DNA of 64,000 nt, from the NCBI RefSeq assembly GCF_030272615.1, contig NW_026728904.1, positions 1 through 64,000 of the forward strand, in the 5' to 3' direction. This DNA comes from Cryptomeria japonica. Taxonomy: Eukaryota > Streptophyta > Pinopsida > Cupressales > Cupressaceae. The position numbers were made by a program, and so were the translations under genes. Below are positions 1-10,854 of this stretch, piece by piece. The notes under the pieces are model-generated. The model saw only the letters and a program-made list of their open reading frames with translations, was not told the DNA's origin and did no database searches. Position 1 is the stretch's first letter. Each line of letters opens with the position of its first letter.

Positions 1-199
1 GGTGGTGTGATATCAATAGGAGGAGATGAAATGCAAGGCTCAAGAACGGGGTCACATGTGAGAATCCCCAAGTTTAAATGCCCAAAGTTCTCCTCTAAAT
101 CTGAATCAACATAGGAAGAATCAACCTCATCAGTAATACCAAAATCTGAAAAAGAGTACAACCAAGATGCATGATCAACCACCCCAGTCGCAATGATAT
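1..199 (-). pseudogene. Copia element B, pol fragment after the protease (pre-integrase region)
   Basis: On the minus strand this reads as a Copia Pol segment with the sequence GVVDHASWLYSFSDF, matching the usual pre-integrase stretch. It joins in frame with the protease segment that ends at 6911 once element A and one copy of its 5-bp target duplication are removed: the codons for Glu-Ser-Gly-Asp-Ile lie on the far side, and Ile-Ala-Thr-Gly-Val continues here. Seen: the frame continuity and the duplication. Inferred: the rest of pol and the 3' LTR lie beyond the left edge of the window. Confidence 0.8.
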
Positions 200-1078
200 T
201 GTTAGGGTTCCCACAGATACTGAGAGGGGAGGGTGAATCAATATTTGACCGGTAGTGTAATTTTCTTGAAACTGAATATGTAGAACATAAAGTAACAGTA
301 TACCGGTATGCAAGAATTAATGCAAATAACAGAATAAAAAACATCGACATGAAAAGAATACCATAACACAAGATGTTTAACAAGGAAACCTGGTGTGGGA
401 AAAACCTCGGTGGGATTTGTGACCCACAATATTCACTTACTGGCCAATAAGAGAATATTCCTTACAATGGGGGCTTGCACATGCAGGAAGGCCAACTGCC
501 TAGAGCTCACTGCTCAATAAGAAGTCACACTAACTTACAATGAGGATTTACACAAATCCAATATTTTGTACTTCTTTACAATAGCATCTTCAATGCCAGA
601 TTTAGTACCGGTTCTTGCTCTATTCTTTACATATACCCTTGACCTACAATTTGCACATTAGGTTTGCCTTATAATTTATTTATGCTTCCTATCCATATCC
701 TACAAATGCCTACAATGATCTCTTTTATATATAAGAGTCATTTTACAATTTGCCAAGTCGGCTTACAATAATAAACAAAATATTACATATCAAAAATCTT
801 GTCGGCCTCAATGCCGGTATACATGTTCTTTTCTATGCTGGTGTACATCTTCTATGTCGGTGCCGGTGTAGATTGATCTTGCTAATGCTGGTGCACTGTC
901 TTGTTTGAGTAATGCTTTGCCAGTATAATGTCTTGCCGGTGCCATAGGATTGCAAGGTTTCCTGAGTAATGCTTTGTCGGTATAATGTCTTGCCGGTGCC
1001 ATAGGATTGCAAGGTTGCCATCAATGACAAAACCTTCAATCACACACAGTGTCTCATTGGAGTGTCCATATGCCAACA
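200..1078 (-). repeat. 3' LTR of element A (879 bp)
   Basis: The ends are TG and CA with the short terminal inverted repeat TGTTGG/CTAACA. A TATA-like TATATAA stretch lies near 725-735. The LTR contains two copies of a 57-bp minisatellite unit starting at 907 and 964, where the partner LTR has three. This accounts for the 57-bp length difference between the two LTRs. Confidence 0.92.
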
Positions 1079-1093
1079 ATCTCCCCCTTTGGC
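1079..1093 (-). other. Polypurine tract of element A
   Basis: Directly inside the 3' LTR the minus strand reads CCAAAGGGGGAG, the expected plus-strand primer for reverse transcription. Its position next to the TGTTGG LTR end confirms the minus orientation of element A. Confidence 0.85.
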
Positions 1094-1281
1094 ATTGATG
1101 GCAACACTCATGAGAAATTTCAAAAAGATATCCAAAAATGTGTAGACCAAAAATGTTACCAAAAATGTGAGAGCTCCCCCTGAGCATGTGATCCCTGTGT
1201 TTTAATTTTCTCATCTACTACTCCCCCTTTGGCATCAATGACAAAGGTTAGTAGATTTTCTAGTTGTACCAATTCATAACC

Positions 1282-4200
1282 TCAACCTTGTAGTTGGGTG
1301 GTTATTATCTGAAGAATATCTCCCAAAATTAAGTTTATGCCAGCCATAAACTTCTTGCTCTCCTTTATTGCTATCTCAGTTCTGTACACTATACCGGTGA
1401 GATGCTGCAAGTGCTCTATTGGTATTTTGCTACCCTGTGTTAGTGCCTCTGAGATTTCCTTTCGCAGAGATGCTAAATAGTCCAATCTTGGAATTAGTTT
1501 AGATCTCAAGAATTTTGCTTTGTTTATTATTTTCTCTTTCTCTCTTTCTAATTTGAGCAATTCTTCCTCAAAATTTGTTATCTTTTCCTCAAAAACTGAT
1601 AATGTATCGGGTGAGTTAACAAAATTATCAGCAAGTTTATTGATCTCTTCCTGTACCTTGCTCATCTTTTTGTCTACATCTATGGTCAAAATTTTTATCT
1701 TACAGGTGTCTTTGTACAGAGTTTTGTACTCTTTCAATAAATTGCATAGTTCCGGTAGAAGTGTGTCAAATTCCCTATTACACTTCTTTATTCCTTCCTC
1801 AAAGAATTTATGTTTCTCTTTTTCTATACTTTCCTTTATAGTTTCTACCTTTGTTTGTTCAAAATTTCTAGAAATATATTTACAAAGTGTATCCAACTGG
1901 CCTAAAGAATCTTTGTTGGCTATATTACAATTGGGAGCTATTGATTTCAAAACTGGAATTGAATCATCTATCGCTTTATAGGCTTGTGAGCTATAATCAG
2001 TTATTTTCTTGATAGATTCGAGAAATACCTCTATTACATTTGATGGTGACCCAACAAACTGAGTGCCGGTGGAAGTGACCATGCTAGTATTGACCTCTGG
2101 TAGGTCTGTTTGTGTCTCCATCTCTTTAAGCATTGGTTTTCCTACTTCATTTCTTACCGGTGGCATCTGTTCTGGAGCCTTTAGCTCTGTTGGTTTCTCT
2201 GTTTATGTTCCAGATTCCATCTTTTTCACTGAATCTGCTGTCGGTTGCTCTTTGTTTTCTGCTTTATCTGTTGTATCCTTGTCTACCACTATGTTGATTT
2301 TCTAAGTATTGACATTCACAGTATATAGGACTTCAGGATTAGGATTATTATCCTCTGTGTCCATGCTCTCAACTACCGGTTGATCTTCTGCAGTTGTGGT
2401 TTTTACCAATGGAGTATTTAAAGGAGGTGGGGGTAAGTTGTCTCTAATCTTGATACTTGGTGGTCCACCAACTTTACCTTTCCCTTTGTCCTTTTGATAT
2501 ACCGGAATGGGCTTGGGATTCCTATATTCTTCTTATTTTTCTTTTTCAACCAAGAATGTATCCCAACCATTTTTTGTTTCCTCTGAAACTTCAGTATCTC
2601 TACCTACCATTAGTGATATTTGCTGGTGTGTAGTGGAAAAAACTGTCCGGTTGGCCTGAGCTATCAAATCATCAATTTCCTTAGGTGAGTTGACCGGGTA
2701 TACTGCAAGTAATTTCTCTATTTTTATTTTCTTATCCAACTCAATTATTCCTTGCCTTCTATCCTCAAGTCTTTTATATAGTTCATCAGGAATTTCATTT
2801 AGTACTTGCATCAAATTTTTTTTATACATATCCATGTGTAATATAACACTTTCCTCGACTTGTCCTTTCTCATCATCTGATAAGGTGTCATAGATTTTCC
2901 TTATGTTTTTCAATTTACCTTCCTCTGTGATCTCATTCAGTAGTATGTCAAGGGGGGCAAAGTCAGTGTTTGTCTTCTTCTTCCTTTTGGGGGTCAGCTT
3001 CTTCTTAGGTGTGGCTTTTTTGACCGGAGACCTCCCAGCTTGTTGCTTCTATCTTGTCCTTCTAGGTGAAGGAGTGGATACCGGTGAGGGGTCTCTTTTC
3101 CTAACAACTCTTTTGAAAGTTGCTGGCATATCTCCTTCTGAGGAAGTATCTACTGGTGATAGATGAGTTTCAAGTTGTTGGGCTACCAACTCATCTTCTA
3201 TTATGTCGGTTTTCTTTAGTACATCTTCCTTTATGGCTTTTGCTTGTCTGGTTCCTTTCCTCACAAATGCTTCAACCTTTTTCACTCTCTTTTTAGATTG
3301 AATTTGACTTTCAATAGTCTCAGCACTACCAAATACTTCTTCCTTTGGTTCATTGGGGGCTTCCAGAAGTGCTTTGGCATAAGTTTCCACAATGTGGTCA
3401 TCTGTTTCATACCCCATCTCTGTAACCCAGATTGTTCTTGGGATGACTGCTTCCATCTAGATCTCATCCTTTTTGATCACAAAGCATATATCATCCTTGT
3501 ATTTGTTGACAATTTCTTGTGATAGTCTGATTCTTTTATTCATTCTGACCTTTAGTGCTTGAAAATACTCATTGATATTCTTTTCTCTGTTTTCACCCAT
3601 GTTGTTGAATAAGTTAGACAATTGTTTTCCTACCGGTATGTCAAATCCAAAATCCTTGTAGCCTATACCGGGAGCCTGTTTGGTTATATGTAGCATTAAG
3701 CATACAAGTAAATTTCCAAATCTAAAGGTTCCTTTCTTATCCTTCTTGATTTTTGCTAAGTTGTCAATTAACTCATCCTTTAACCATTCACAGATATCAA
3801 TTTTTACATTGTCCTTCACCATGTCATGAGCACTTTTTATGCATAAACTGGAAACAGAGTTAAGCTTATTAGCATGAGTTGCTTTGTAACCTAGAATCAT
3901 GCTAACAAATCTAACATTTGTATCAGTCACATCATTAACCCTCAATGATCTCTTGTCGGATGTTGCACCAGTTAAGTTTGTTACCAAGTCATTGGAGACC
4001 TTCTTGGTTTTGTCAGGTCTGCTATCGGTGGAAGGTAACCCTGTTACTGCTTTCATAGCTACCTTTGTAAATTTATGCACTGAGTCAAGCCAAAAGAATG
4101 AACCATGTACCCTACTCAGAACTATCCTAACCACTTCCTTGGGAAATTCAGGAATGCGGAGGATTTCAGTGAATCCTAGGGTTTCAACAATTTTATGTTC

Positions 4201-4464
4201 AAGTTTCACATTCTTGGAGTTGTCACATATAACAGACTTATACATGTTTTTGATTTCCTCATCACCTAATTCCTCTATGTTGCAATGAATATACATTCTA
4301 GGGTCTTTTGCATAAACAACACCTTTTGGAATTTTTGAAAAAGCACCTGTGTTGTCATCTTTCTTAGCTACCTCGGGAACTAGCTGAAACACGGGCCTAG
4401 GTCTTTTTATAACCTTGACTACTGTAAGGTTTGCTATGAATTCAAGTGCAGAGGAGGATGCCAT
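1282..4464 (-). pseudogene. Element A second frame, unknown family, about 1060 codons with five in-frame stops
   Basis: A single reading frame runs from an ATG at 4464 to a stop at 1284-1282. It is interrupted by stops at 3459, 3051, 2535, 2304 and 2205 (TAG, TAG, TAA, TAG, TAA), and no frameshift was found. The first 330 or so residues form a compact mixed helix/strand region with Trp and Phe clusters. Its layout loosely resembles the plant transposon-associated domains that sit in Gag position, but I do not recognise a named family. The middle is rich in Lys, Glu, Pro and Thr. The last 290 residues are strongly heptad-like with many Glu, Lys and Leu, so a coiled coil is likely. No protease, polymerase or integrase motif is present. 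It lies between the Gag-like frame and the polypurine tract, where pol normally sits. A captured host gene or a structural protein are both possible. Confidence 0.6.
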
Positions 4465-4768
4465 GATGATAAATACCTTTTTCTGCCTTTGGATGAATTG
4501 ATTGCTGAAGTGTTTTGCCTCTTTGCTCTGAATGCCTTAGCTCAGAAATCTTCATGCTCTCTGAAAGTTTGAATTCATGGTGAAATGAAATGGAGCCAAA
4601 AACCTTATTTTATAAAGTCTTTTCTGCTACCTACCACATTAATTGCTTGCCGGTAATGTATTAGCTTAACTTTATTTTCCAGTAATGAAAGATTTTCAAC
4701 TTCTTTTCTCTAATCGAGGGAATAATAGCACGTGTCATTTGATTGCCAAACCCTCAAGATAATTTTCT

Positions 4769-5903
4769 TCAATTTGATGAAGAACATCCTGCCGATGGAG
4801 CATTGCTTTGTCCTACCGGTGGAGCATCATATTGTCCTACTGGTGGAGGAGTAACCCCAATATTTAGTTCACCTTTTATAATCCATTGCTTTGAAAATTC
4901 TTGCTTAACCTCTTCAACCTTTTCTATACCTTTCAAGCTAGTACTTCGGTTACCTACCGGTGTACCTTGACTTTTACAAAATTGAGCAATATGACCAATC
5001 TTGTTACATGCATAACAAGTTACATTATTTTTCTGAATAGCTTTCCCATAACCAATGCCGGTTTGTGTTCTGCATTTATTTGATAAATGACCAAATCTAC
5101 CACAAACATAACATCTTACATTCATTCTGCAATTTTTAGAGTTATGACCAATTTTGTTGCATTTGGTGCATTGACCAGTGGGAGGATTGATGTTTTGATA
5201 ATTCCTAGATCTACATTCATTCACCCTATGACCATATTTATTACAGTTAAAGCATTTTCCATTGAATTTGTAAGTATTAGAAGGTCTTACCGGTTTGCTA
5301 TGATCCTGGGTATTTGTAGTACCGGAGCTTTCTCCAACTTCAAATCCAATTCCAGAAGTGTCACCTTTGGGTTTTTGATTCTTCAATAAGGTACCAAGTT
5401 CTTCTGAGCTTTTTTTGAATTTTTCTTTGTGTTGATTTACAGTTTCCAATTCCCTTTCCAAGATTTCTTTTTGTCTCATTAGTTCATTTGAGTCATTCTG
5501 AGTATGCATAAGATCTATCTTCAACATGTCATTTTCATAGCTAAGTCTTGTGTTCTCATTTGCTGCATCACTTAGTCTTCTAGTCAATTGTTCTTCATTC
5601 TTCTTTTTTGTCCTCAATCTCTTTGCAAAATCTCATAGTCATGTCCTGCATTTCATTTTTTGTTGTCATGATCTCTTGTTTTAATTTGCTTATCATATCA
5701 TTTAGTGATTCCTTTTCATCATTCTCATTTTGCAATTTTTCACAAAGTTCTCTTCTCTTATTCCTTGTAATAGTAAGATTTTCTTGAAGTGCCTGAATAA
5801 TGTCCTGAGCTGCATTTAAATCATCTTCTAATTTGATATTTTTTAACTTCTCTGCATCATAGTCAGTAAGAGCTCCTTCAAGTTGCTTCATCAGATTTTC
5901 CAT
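4769..5903 (-). pseudogene. Element A Gag-like protein with coiled coil and four CCHC zinc knuckles
   Basis: The frame opens at an ATG at 5903, about 58 bases inside the primer site. It starts with a long Glu/Lys/Leu/Asn-rich coiled coil. Near 5605 a run of six A residues shifts the frame; removing one A would join the two parts, so an insertion is the simplest explanation. The second part (5617-4769) continues the coiled coil and then shows four zinc knuckles of the Cys-X2-Cys-X4-His-X4-Cys type, beginning CFNCNKYGH, CTKCNKIGH, CYVCGRFGH and CYACNKIGH. A Pro/Gly-rich tail follows. Such knuckles bind RNA in retroelement nucleocapsids. Four in tandem is more than the one or two usual for plant Copia and Gypsy Gag. 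Confidence 0.8.
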
Positions 5904-5960
5904 CTTTACCGGTGTCAAGATCTTCCTCAAGCTGTTAGGCTTCTGAAAATAGAGGACCAG

Positions 5961-5972
5961 GCTCTGATACCA
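5961..5972 (-). other. Primer binding site of element A (initiator Met tRNA type)
   Basis: The minus strand reads TGGTATCAGAGC two bases inside the 5' LTR. This is complementary to the 3' end of plant initiator methionine tRNA and is the usual primer site of plant Copia-like elements. Confidence 0.92.
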
Positions 5973-5974
5973 AT

Positions 5975-6910
5975 TGTTAGGGTTCCCACAGATACTGAGA
6001 GGGGGGGGTGAATCAGTATCTGACCGGTAGTGTAATTTTCTTGAAATTGAATATGTAGAACATAAAGTAACAGTATACCGGTATGCAAGAATTAATGCAA
6101 ATAACAGAATCAAAAACATCCACATGAAAAGAACACCATAACACAAGATGTTTAACGAGGAAACCCGGTGTGGGATAAACCTTGGTGGGATTTGTGACCC
6201 ACAATATTCACTTACTGGCCAATAAGAGAATATTACTTACAATGGGGGCCTGCACATGCAAGAAGGCCAACTGCCTAGAGCTCACTGCTCAATAAGAAGT
6301 CACACTGACTTACAATGAGGATTTACACAAATCCAATATTTTGTACTACTTTACAATAGCATCTTCAATGCCAGATTCAGTACCGGTTCTTGCTCTGTTC
6401 TTTACATATACCCTTGACCTACAATTCGCACATTAGGTCTGCCTTATAATTTATTTATGCTTCCTATCCATATCCTACAAATGCCTACAATGATCTCTTT
6501 TATATATAAGAGTCATTTTACAATTGGCCAAGTCGGCTTACAATAATAAACAAAATATTACATATCAAAAATCTTGTCGGCCTTAGTGCCGGTATACATG
6601 TTCTTTTTTGTGTCGGTGTACATCTTCTATGCCGGTGCCAATGTAGATTGATCTTGTTGATGCCGGTGCACTATCTTGTTTGAGTAATGCTTTGTCGGTA
6701 TAATGTCTTGCCAGTGCCATAGGATTGCAAGGTTGCCTAAGTAATGCTTTGTCGGTATAATGTCTTGCCGGTGCCATAGGATTGCAAGGTTGCCTGAGTA
6801 ATGCTTTGCCGGTATAATGTCTTGCCGGTGCCATTAGATTGCAAGGTTGCCATCAATGACAAAACCTTCAATCACACACAGTGTCTCACTGGAGTGTCCA
6901 TATGCCAATA
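5975..6910 (-). repeat. 5' LTR of element A (936 bp)
   Basis: This is the direct repeat of 200-1078. It has three copies of the 57-bp unit (starting at 6682, 6739 and 6796) and a TATATAA stretch near 6501-6511. The terminal CA has mutated to TA at the outer end (6909-6910). Confidence 0.92.
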
Positions 6911-8155
6911 GATATCTCCACTCTCCAAGTCTCTAATGATAACTGAATCAGGTGTGAACTCCACAGTTTTCTTAGTTGCCCCATTTGTGATTTGATAAAT
7001 GGAAAGAACATTATTTGTCAAGTGGGGTATACACAACACATCATTGAAGGAGTTATCCCCAATGACAATAGATCCTTTCCCAAGAACATCCATATATGTA
7101 TGATTGCCCATCAAAATCTGTGACATGTGGAAAGGCTCAAATGTAGAAAACATAGATTGTGAAGATGCCATATGATGAGAACCCCCTGAATCTAGAAGCC
7201 ATCTCCTTGAATCATGACTTGTAGTAGCACAAAGAGCTTGTTCCAAAAGAGTGATCATTTCCTTTATCTTTGGAAGAAGAAACCGATGTAGACATTCTAG
7301 AAGCTAGGTTGATTCTATTCTTCTCAAGAAGATTCTTCAACTCATCAATATCCTTCATGATGTCCTGACTTCTTGAAATATCCACAAAAAAATTACCCTT
7401 ATATGATTTCCTCTTAGGTGAGAATGGTGAATCACCTTGTTGTGGAGAGGAAGATTGTGCTCCATCTTGTTGTGGTTTTGACTTAGGTTGCTTGTGATTC
7501 TTTCATTTTCCTTGATTACTTTGATTCCATTTATTATCCACCAAAGCTTGTGACTTTGAAGATTTGAGAATCCCCATCATGGTCAACTTAGATTGCTCAA
7601 GTATCAACATCTTCGTGAAAGAATCAAATGAGGGAGAAGTGTATGAGGAACCTTGAGCTAACCTATGAGTGTAAAAGATAGATACAAAGGCTGCATACTC
7701 TGAAGGAAGCTTGTCCAACAAGTTATAAACCAATTGAGCATCCATTTTGTCAATTCCACAATCCTTTAGCTTTTCTCTTAGCTTAGTTGCTTGTGTGACA
7801 TAATTTTGTATTGTATCAAAATCCTTGGGAGTTCACTATCAAGCTTGTAGCCCTTAATCTCATCAACTCAACCATACAATTTTTGAAAAATATCCCAAGC
7901 CTCTTTAATTGTTGTACACTTATCAATGTGAAAAATGAGGTCATTTGATACATACTTTCTAAGAGTTCTAAGTGCCATAACATTCTTAGTAAGCCATTCA
8001 ATTTTAGCATTAGGATTAGCCTTAGGATCAGGTGGTGCTATTATAGTTTCATTTACATAATGAATGAGTCCTTTTTCCATTAGTTTACTCCATGCCTTAA
8101 TCTTCCATGATGCATAACTATGAGGAATTAAAAGTTGAAATTTAGGAGAACCCAT
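6911..8155 (-). pseudogene. Copia element B gag and protease, broken
   Basis: Gag starts at an ATG at 8155 (Met-Gly-Ser-Pro-Lys-Phe) and shows the plant Copia Gag (UBN2-like) pattern, including KIEWLTKNVMALRTL and TIKEAWDIFQKLYG. A TGA follows the LYG. A frameshift lies between about 7810 and 7745, after which the Gag C-terminal part continues (LDKLPSEYAAFVS). No intact zinc knuckle is visible near 7500, where one would be expected. The segment 7258-6911 carries the protease active site as LLDSGGSHHM, where Copia proteases usually have Asp-Ser-Gly-Ala or Asp-Ser-Gly-Cys. Element A then interrupts the frame, which resumes at 199. Confidence 0.85.
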
Positions 8156-8992
8156 AGCACCAAAATGAAAAAAACACAAGATAGAGAGAGGCAGAATCAC
8201 ACAAGACACCCCCCCAAAATACTCAATCAAGAGATCACCCCCCCCCCCCCCAAAAAAAAGGTGATTTTGGCACTTTATACTTAGTGCATATACAATGGGC
8301 CACTTGCAAAACAAGGAAAAGTGGATTTCTGATTTCAATGATTACAATTTCTAAAAATGAGATATAAGAGACTTCAACAAATACTGCTAGTGATCTAAAC
8401 TAAGATCCTATCAAAATACAAGTACCAAATATGCCAAGAATGGCCAAATACTGAAAGTACAATTTCTACTTAAAATCACTGCAAATAAATGGCAAATTAT
8501 GAAAGTAGATGAAAAATTATGCACTTTCAAAAAAAAATGGCACTGAAAAGGAGTCCATATGAGCCCAAATGAAGCCTCCAAAGTTGTAAAAATTGGGATT
8601 TCATGATTTCCGAAAAATCTGTATCCGAAAAATAGAAAAATCCTACACCACTATACAGATCACAAAATTCTACCCCAAAACAGAAAACAATGCTTGAAAA
8701 AACGAGTCTGGATGAGTGAGATATCACTATTTGAAAATTGCCTGCAAAATTATAATTTCTAGAAAATTTCCACCGCAACTTCAAACTTCAAATGCCTCTA
8801 GATTTGGCCTCCGAAGTGTGATTTGGATGAAACAAAAGGAAAAAAATAACTTTATTGGACCTTCTCAATCCAATGTTAACCTCATATTTTACCCATCAAG
8901 CTTCAATAATAACCTGCAATAGAAAGCTTCAAAATATACAACCCCAAATAGCATCAAAGTTCTCTAAATTGGCAAACCAATGACACTCTAAT
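8156..8992 (-). other. Copia element B leader between primer site and gag
   Basis: No coding potential is seen here. The stretch contains a run of 14 C followed by 8 A on the plus strand (8238-8259), a likely slippage spot. Confidence 0.6.
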
Positions 8993-9005
8993 GGCTCTGA
9001 TACCA
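8993..9005 (-). other. Primer binding site of Copia element B
   Basis: The minus strand reads TGGTATCAGAGCC directly inside the LTR that ends at 9006, complementary to initiator methionine tRNA. Confidence 0.92.
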
Positions 9006-9471
9006 TGTGAGATTTTTCCAAGATCAAGAGGCAATGGAAAGCATAAATAAGAGAGACAAAATAGATGATAGAAATAAACTGTATTCTATCAAGAGAAAAC
9101 ACTGATCAACTGGATCATCAATCGTTCAATTACATACAATGTAGATGAACCTGCTTATATAGGAAAGGCTATATGGATATGTGAGCACACAAACATGACA
9201 TGTGGCTCAATAAGAAATAAGGGTAGGTAGGAAATACATGTGGGTAGGTAGGAGAAATAATATAGTATTCCACATGAGGTGGATCACCCACTGAATGTGG
9301 AGTGTAACAACAAGATCACACCAAAAAAGGTGGAAATTCTCCTACACACACTATCCCAATGTGGCACAAACACCCAAGTATCTCATATCCAAACTAATAT
9401 GAAATGAATTTCCTAAGTAAACTTAAGTGAGGTGTAATAATATCCATGATGAATAATTATTTACACCAACA
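9006..9471 (-). repeat. 5' LTR of Copia element B (466 bp)
   Basis: On the minus strand the LTR begins TGTTGGTGTAAATAATTATT and ends CTCACA at the primer site. Length and sequence style fit a plant Copia LTR. The partner LTR lies off the left edge, so no target duplication can be tested. Confidence 0.82.
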
Positions 9472-9957
9472 ATTACAAAAAAATCGGTTCAAGTATGACC
9501 GTTGGATTACATAGCTATTACTTGCACATCATTCAAGATAACCTCGATCGCTTCATAGAACATTGTATCTCATCACGTGGTTTCCATTACATGCAATGTA
9601 CTTGCTTATTCACAAGATAAAAACCGTTATCTCTACTTGCCAAAAACCATTTGGAACTCCTCATACAATATGCATATGTGGTATAATCATTATCGTTCAT
9701 CATTTGATCATAAACCAACACAACTGATTCACCAAACTCCATCGGTTAGGGTTTAGCATATCAATAGGTAAGGCTTACCGGTTGATCTCACTCCTTCTCT
9801 AGTAATACCGGTTTCCTTCACAAGCTCACTTGCCAATTACAATTCCCTTCACTAGCTCTTCCCACTGGTTACAAAACAACATTATTACAACATCATTACC
9901 AATTATAATTGACATCAATCACAACATTAAAGTTTATCAATGCAATCTGCATGGAAA
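9472..9957. other. Spacer between Copia LTR and PMD-like remnant
   Basis: No supported gene. The sequence holds scattered ACCGGT words like those in the LTRs of element A, perhaps from an older related insertion. Confidence 0.4.
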
Positions 9958-10850
9958 TGCCAACAGGAGGACTCTAGAGACATTGGTGATGGAGCACACC
10001 GGGTTTGCATGGGGGCCGTGTCTACTAGCACACTTGTATTATGAGTTGCATCAGTTTGTGTATCATGGATCAACGAGATTGGGGTGTGGAGTGACATTAT
10101 TGCAGGTATGGCGAATGAGCATCTTCTGGTTACACGATCGATACACTTTAGAGGCAAGGGACATGCATGTAGTTATGTGCATTTGTATGATATGATTATT
10201 TCTCAACCACGGATTGAAAGGTTAGAGTATTGGCACTGAGTGATCGATGAGATGGACAATATGGTATGGAGGCCTTACCTATATTGTGAGGAGTGGGAGG
10301 ATGATGTAGTGGAGATGCCATATATGTTCAGGAGTAGGTATCTGATTGGGCGGACACCATATGTTATTGAGCGACAGTTGATTGATAGAGTATGAAGGCA
10401 ATTTGGTAGGATATAGTGGATGGTACGGGGTTTAGGGATGTATGTGTAGATAGTGAGAGATCAGGCTCATTTAGGTCCGTTACTAGCTTATGATCAGGCA
10501 GTGATATAGATGCAGGAGATGGTTCCCATGCCTTGGGATATTTGGGTAGATGTGGAGGACGTAGGGATGGACTCTGAGTACAGTGCATATTGGGTAGAGA
10601 ATCCATTTCCATGGATGATGGATCCAGGGAAGCCGATAGAGGGTGATGGTGGAGATGATAGTGGGGATGGTGGAGGCAGAGGCCAATGATAGAGGCAAGG
10701 GGCAATAAGAGAGAGGAGGGTAGCTCAGAGGAGAGATGGAGGGGAGGAGAGGCAAGCTCATGTAGATAGGGGTAGAGGTGGATTGCCTTTACAGGTGCCA
10801 GCAGCACAGGTTCCCAAATAGGGACAGGGACAGGGACAAGGACAGCCACA
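9958..10850 (+). pseudogene. Plant mobile domain (PMD)-like remnant
   Basis: The segment HTGFAWGPCLLAHLYYELHQ followed by GCGVTLLQVW matches the conserved core of the plant mobile domain, found in transposon-derived proteins and in the MAIN/PP7-long-form family. The frame breaks near 10108: the continuation ANEHLLVTRSIHFRGKGHA is in another frame. Several in-frame stops follow before a Gly/Asp-rich tail. The family role is in transposons and, after domestication, in silencing; nothing here suggests a working copy. The 3' side meets the LINE fragment at about 10855, so the LINE may have inserted into it. Confidence 0.68.
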
Positions 10851-10854
10851 AGAG

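Larger units (their letters stand above)
200..6910 (-). mobile_element. Non-autonomous LTR retrotransposon A, complete, inserted into Copia element B
   Basis: Two direct LTRs (200-1078 and 5975-6910) bound this 6.7-kb element. The 5-bp duplication GATAT lies at 195-199 and 6911-6915. Read on the minus strand, the order is 5' LTR, primer site for initiator methionine tRNA, Gag-like frame with coiled coil and four zinc knuckles, a long second frame of unknown family, polypurine tract, 3' LTR. No reverse transcriptase, RNase H, protease or integrase motif is visible, so the element must have been mobilised in trans. The LTRs are still very similar, so the insertion is not ancient, although both frames are broken. 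Confidence 0.92.
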
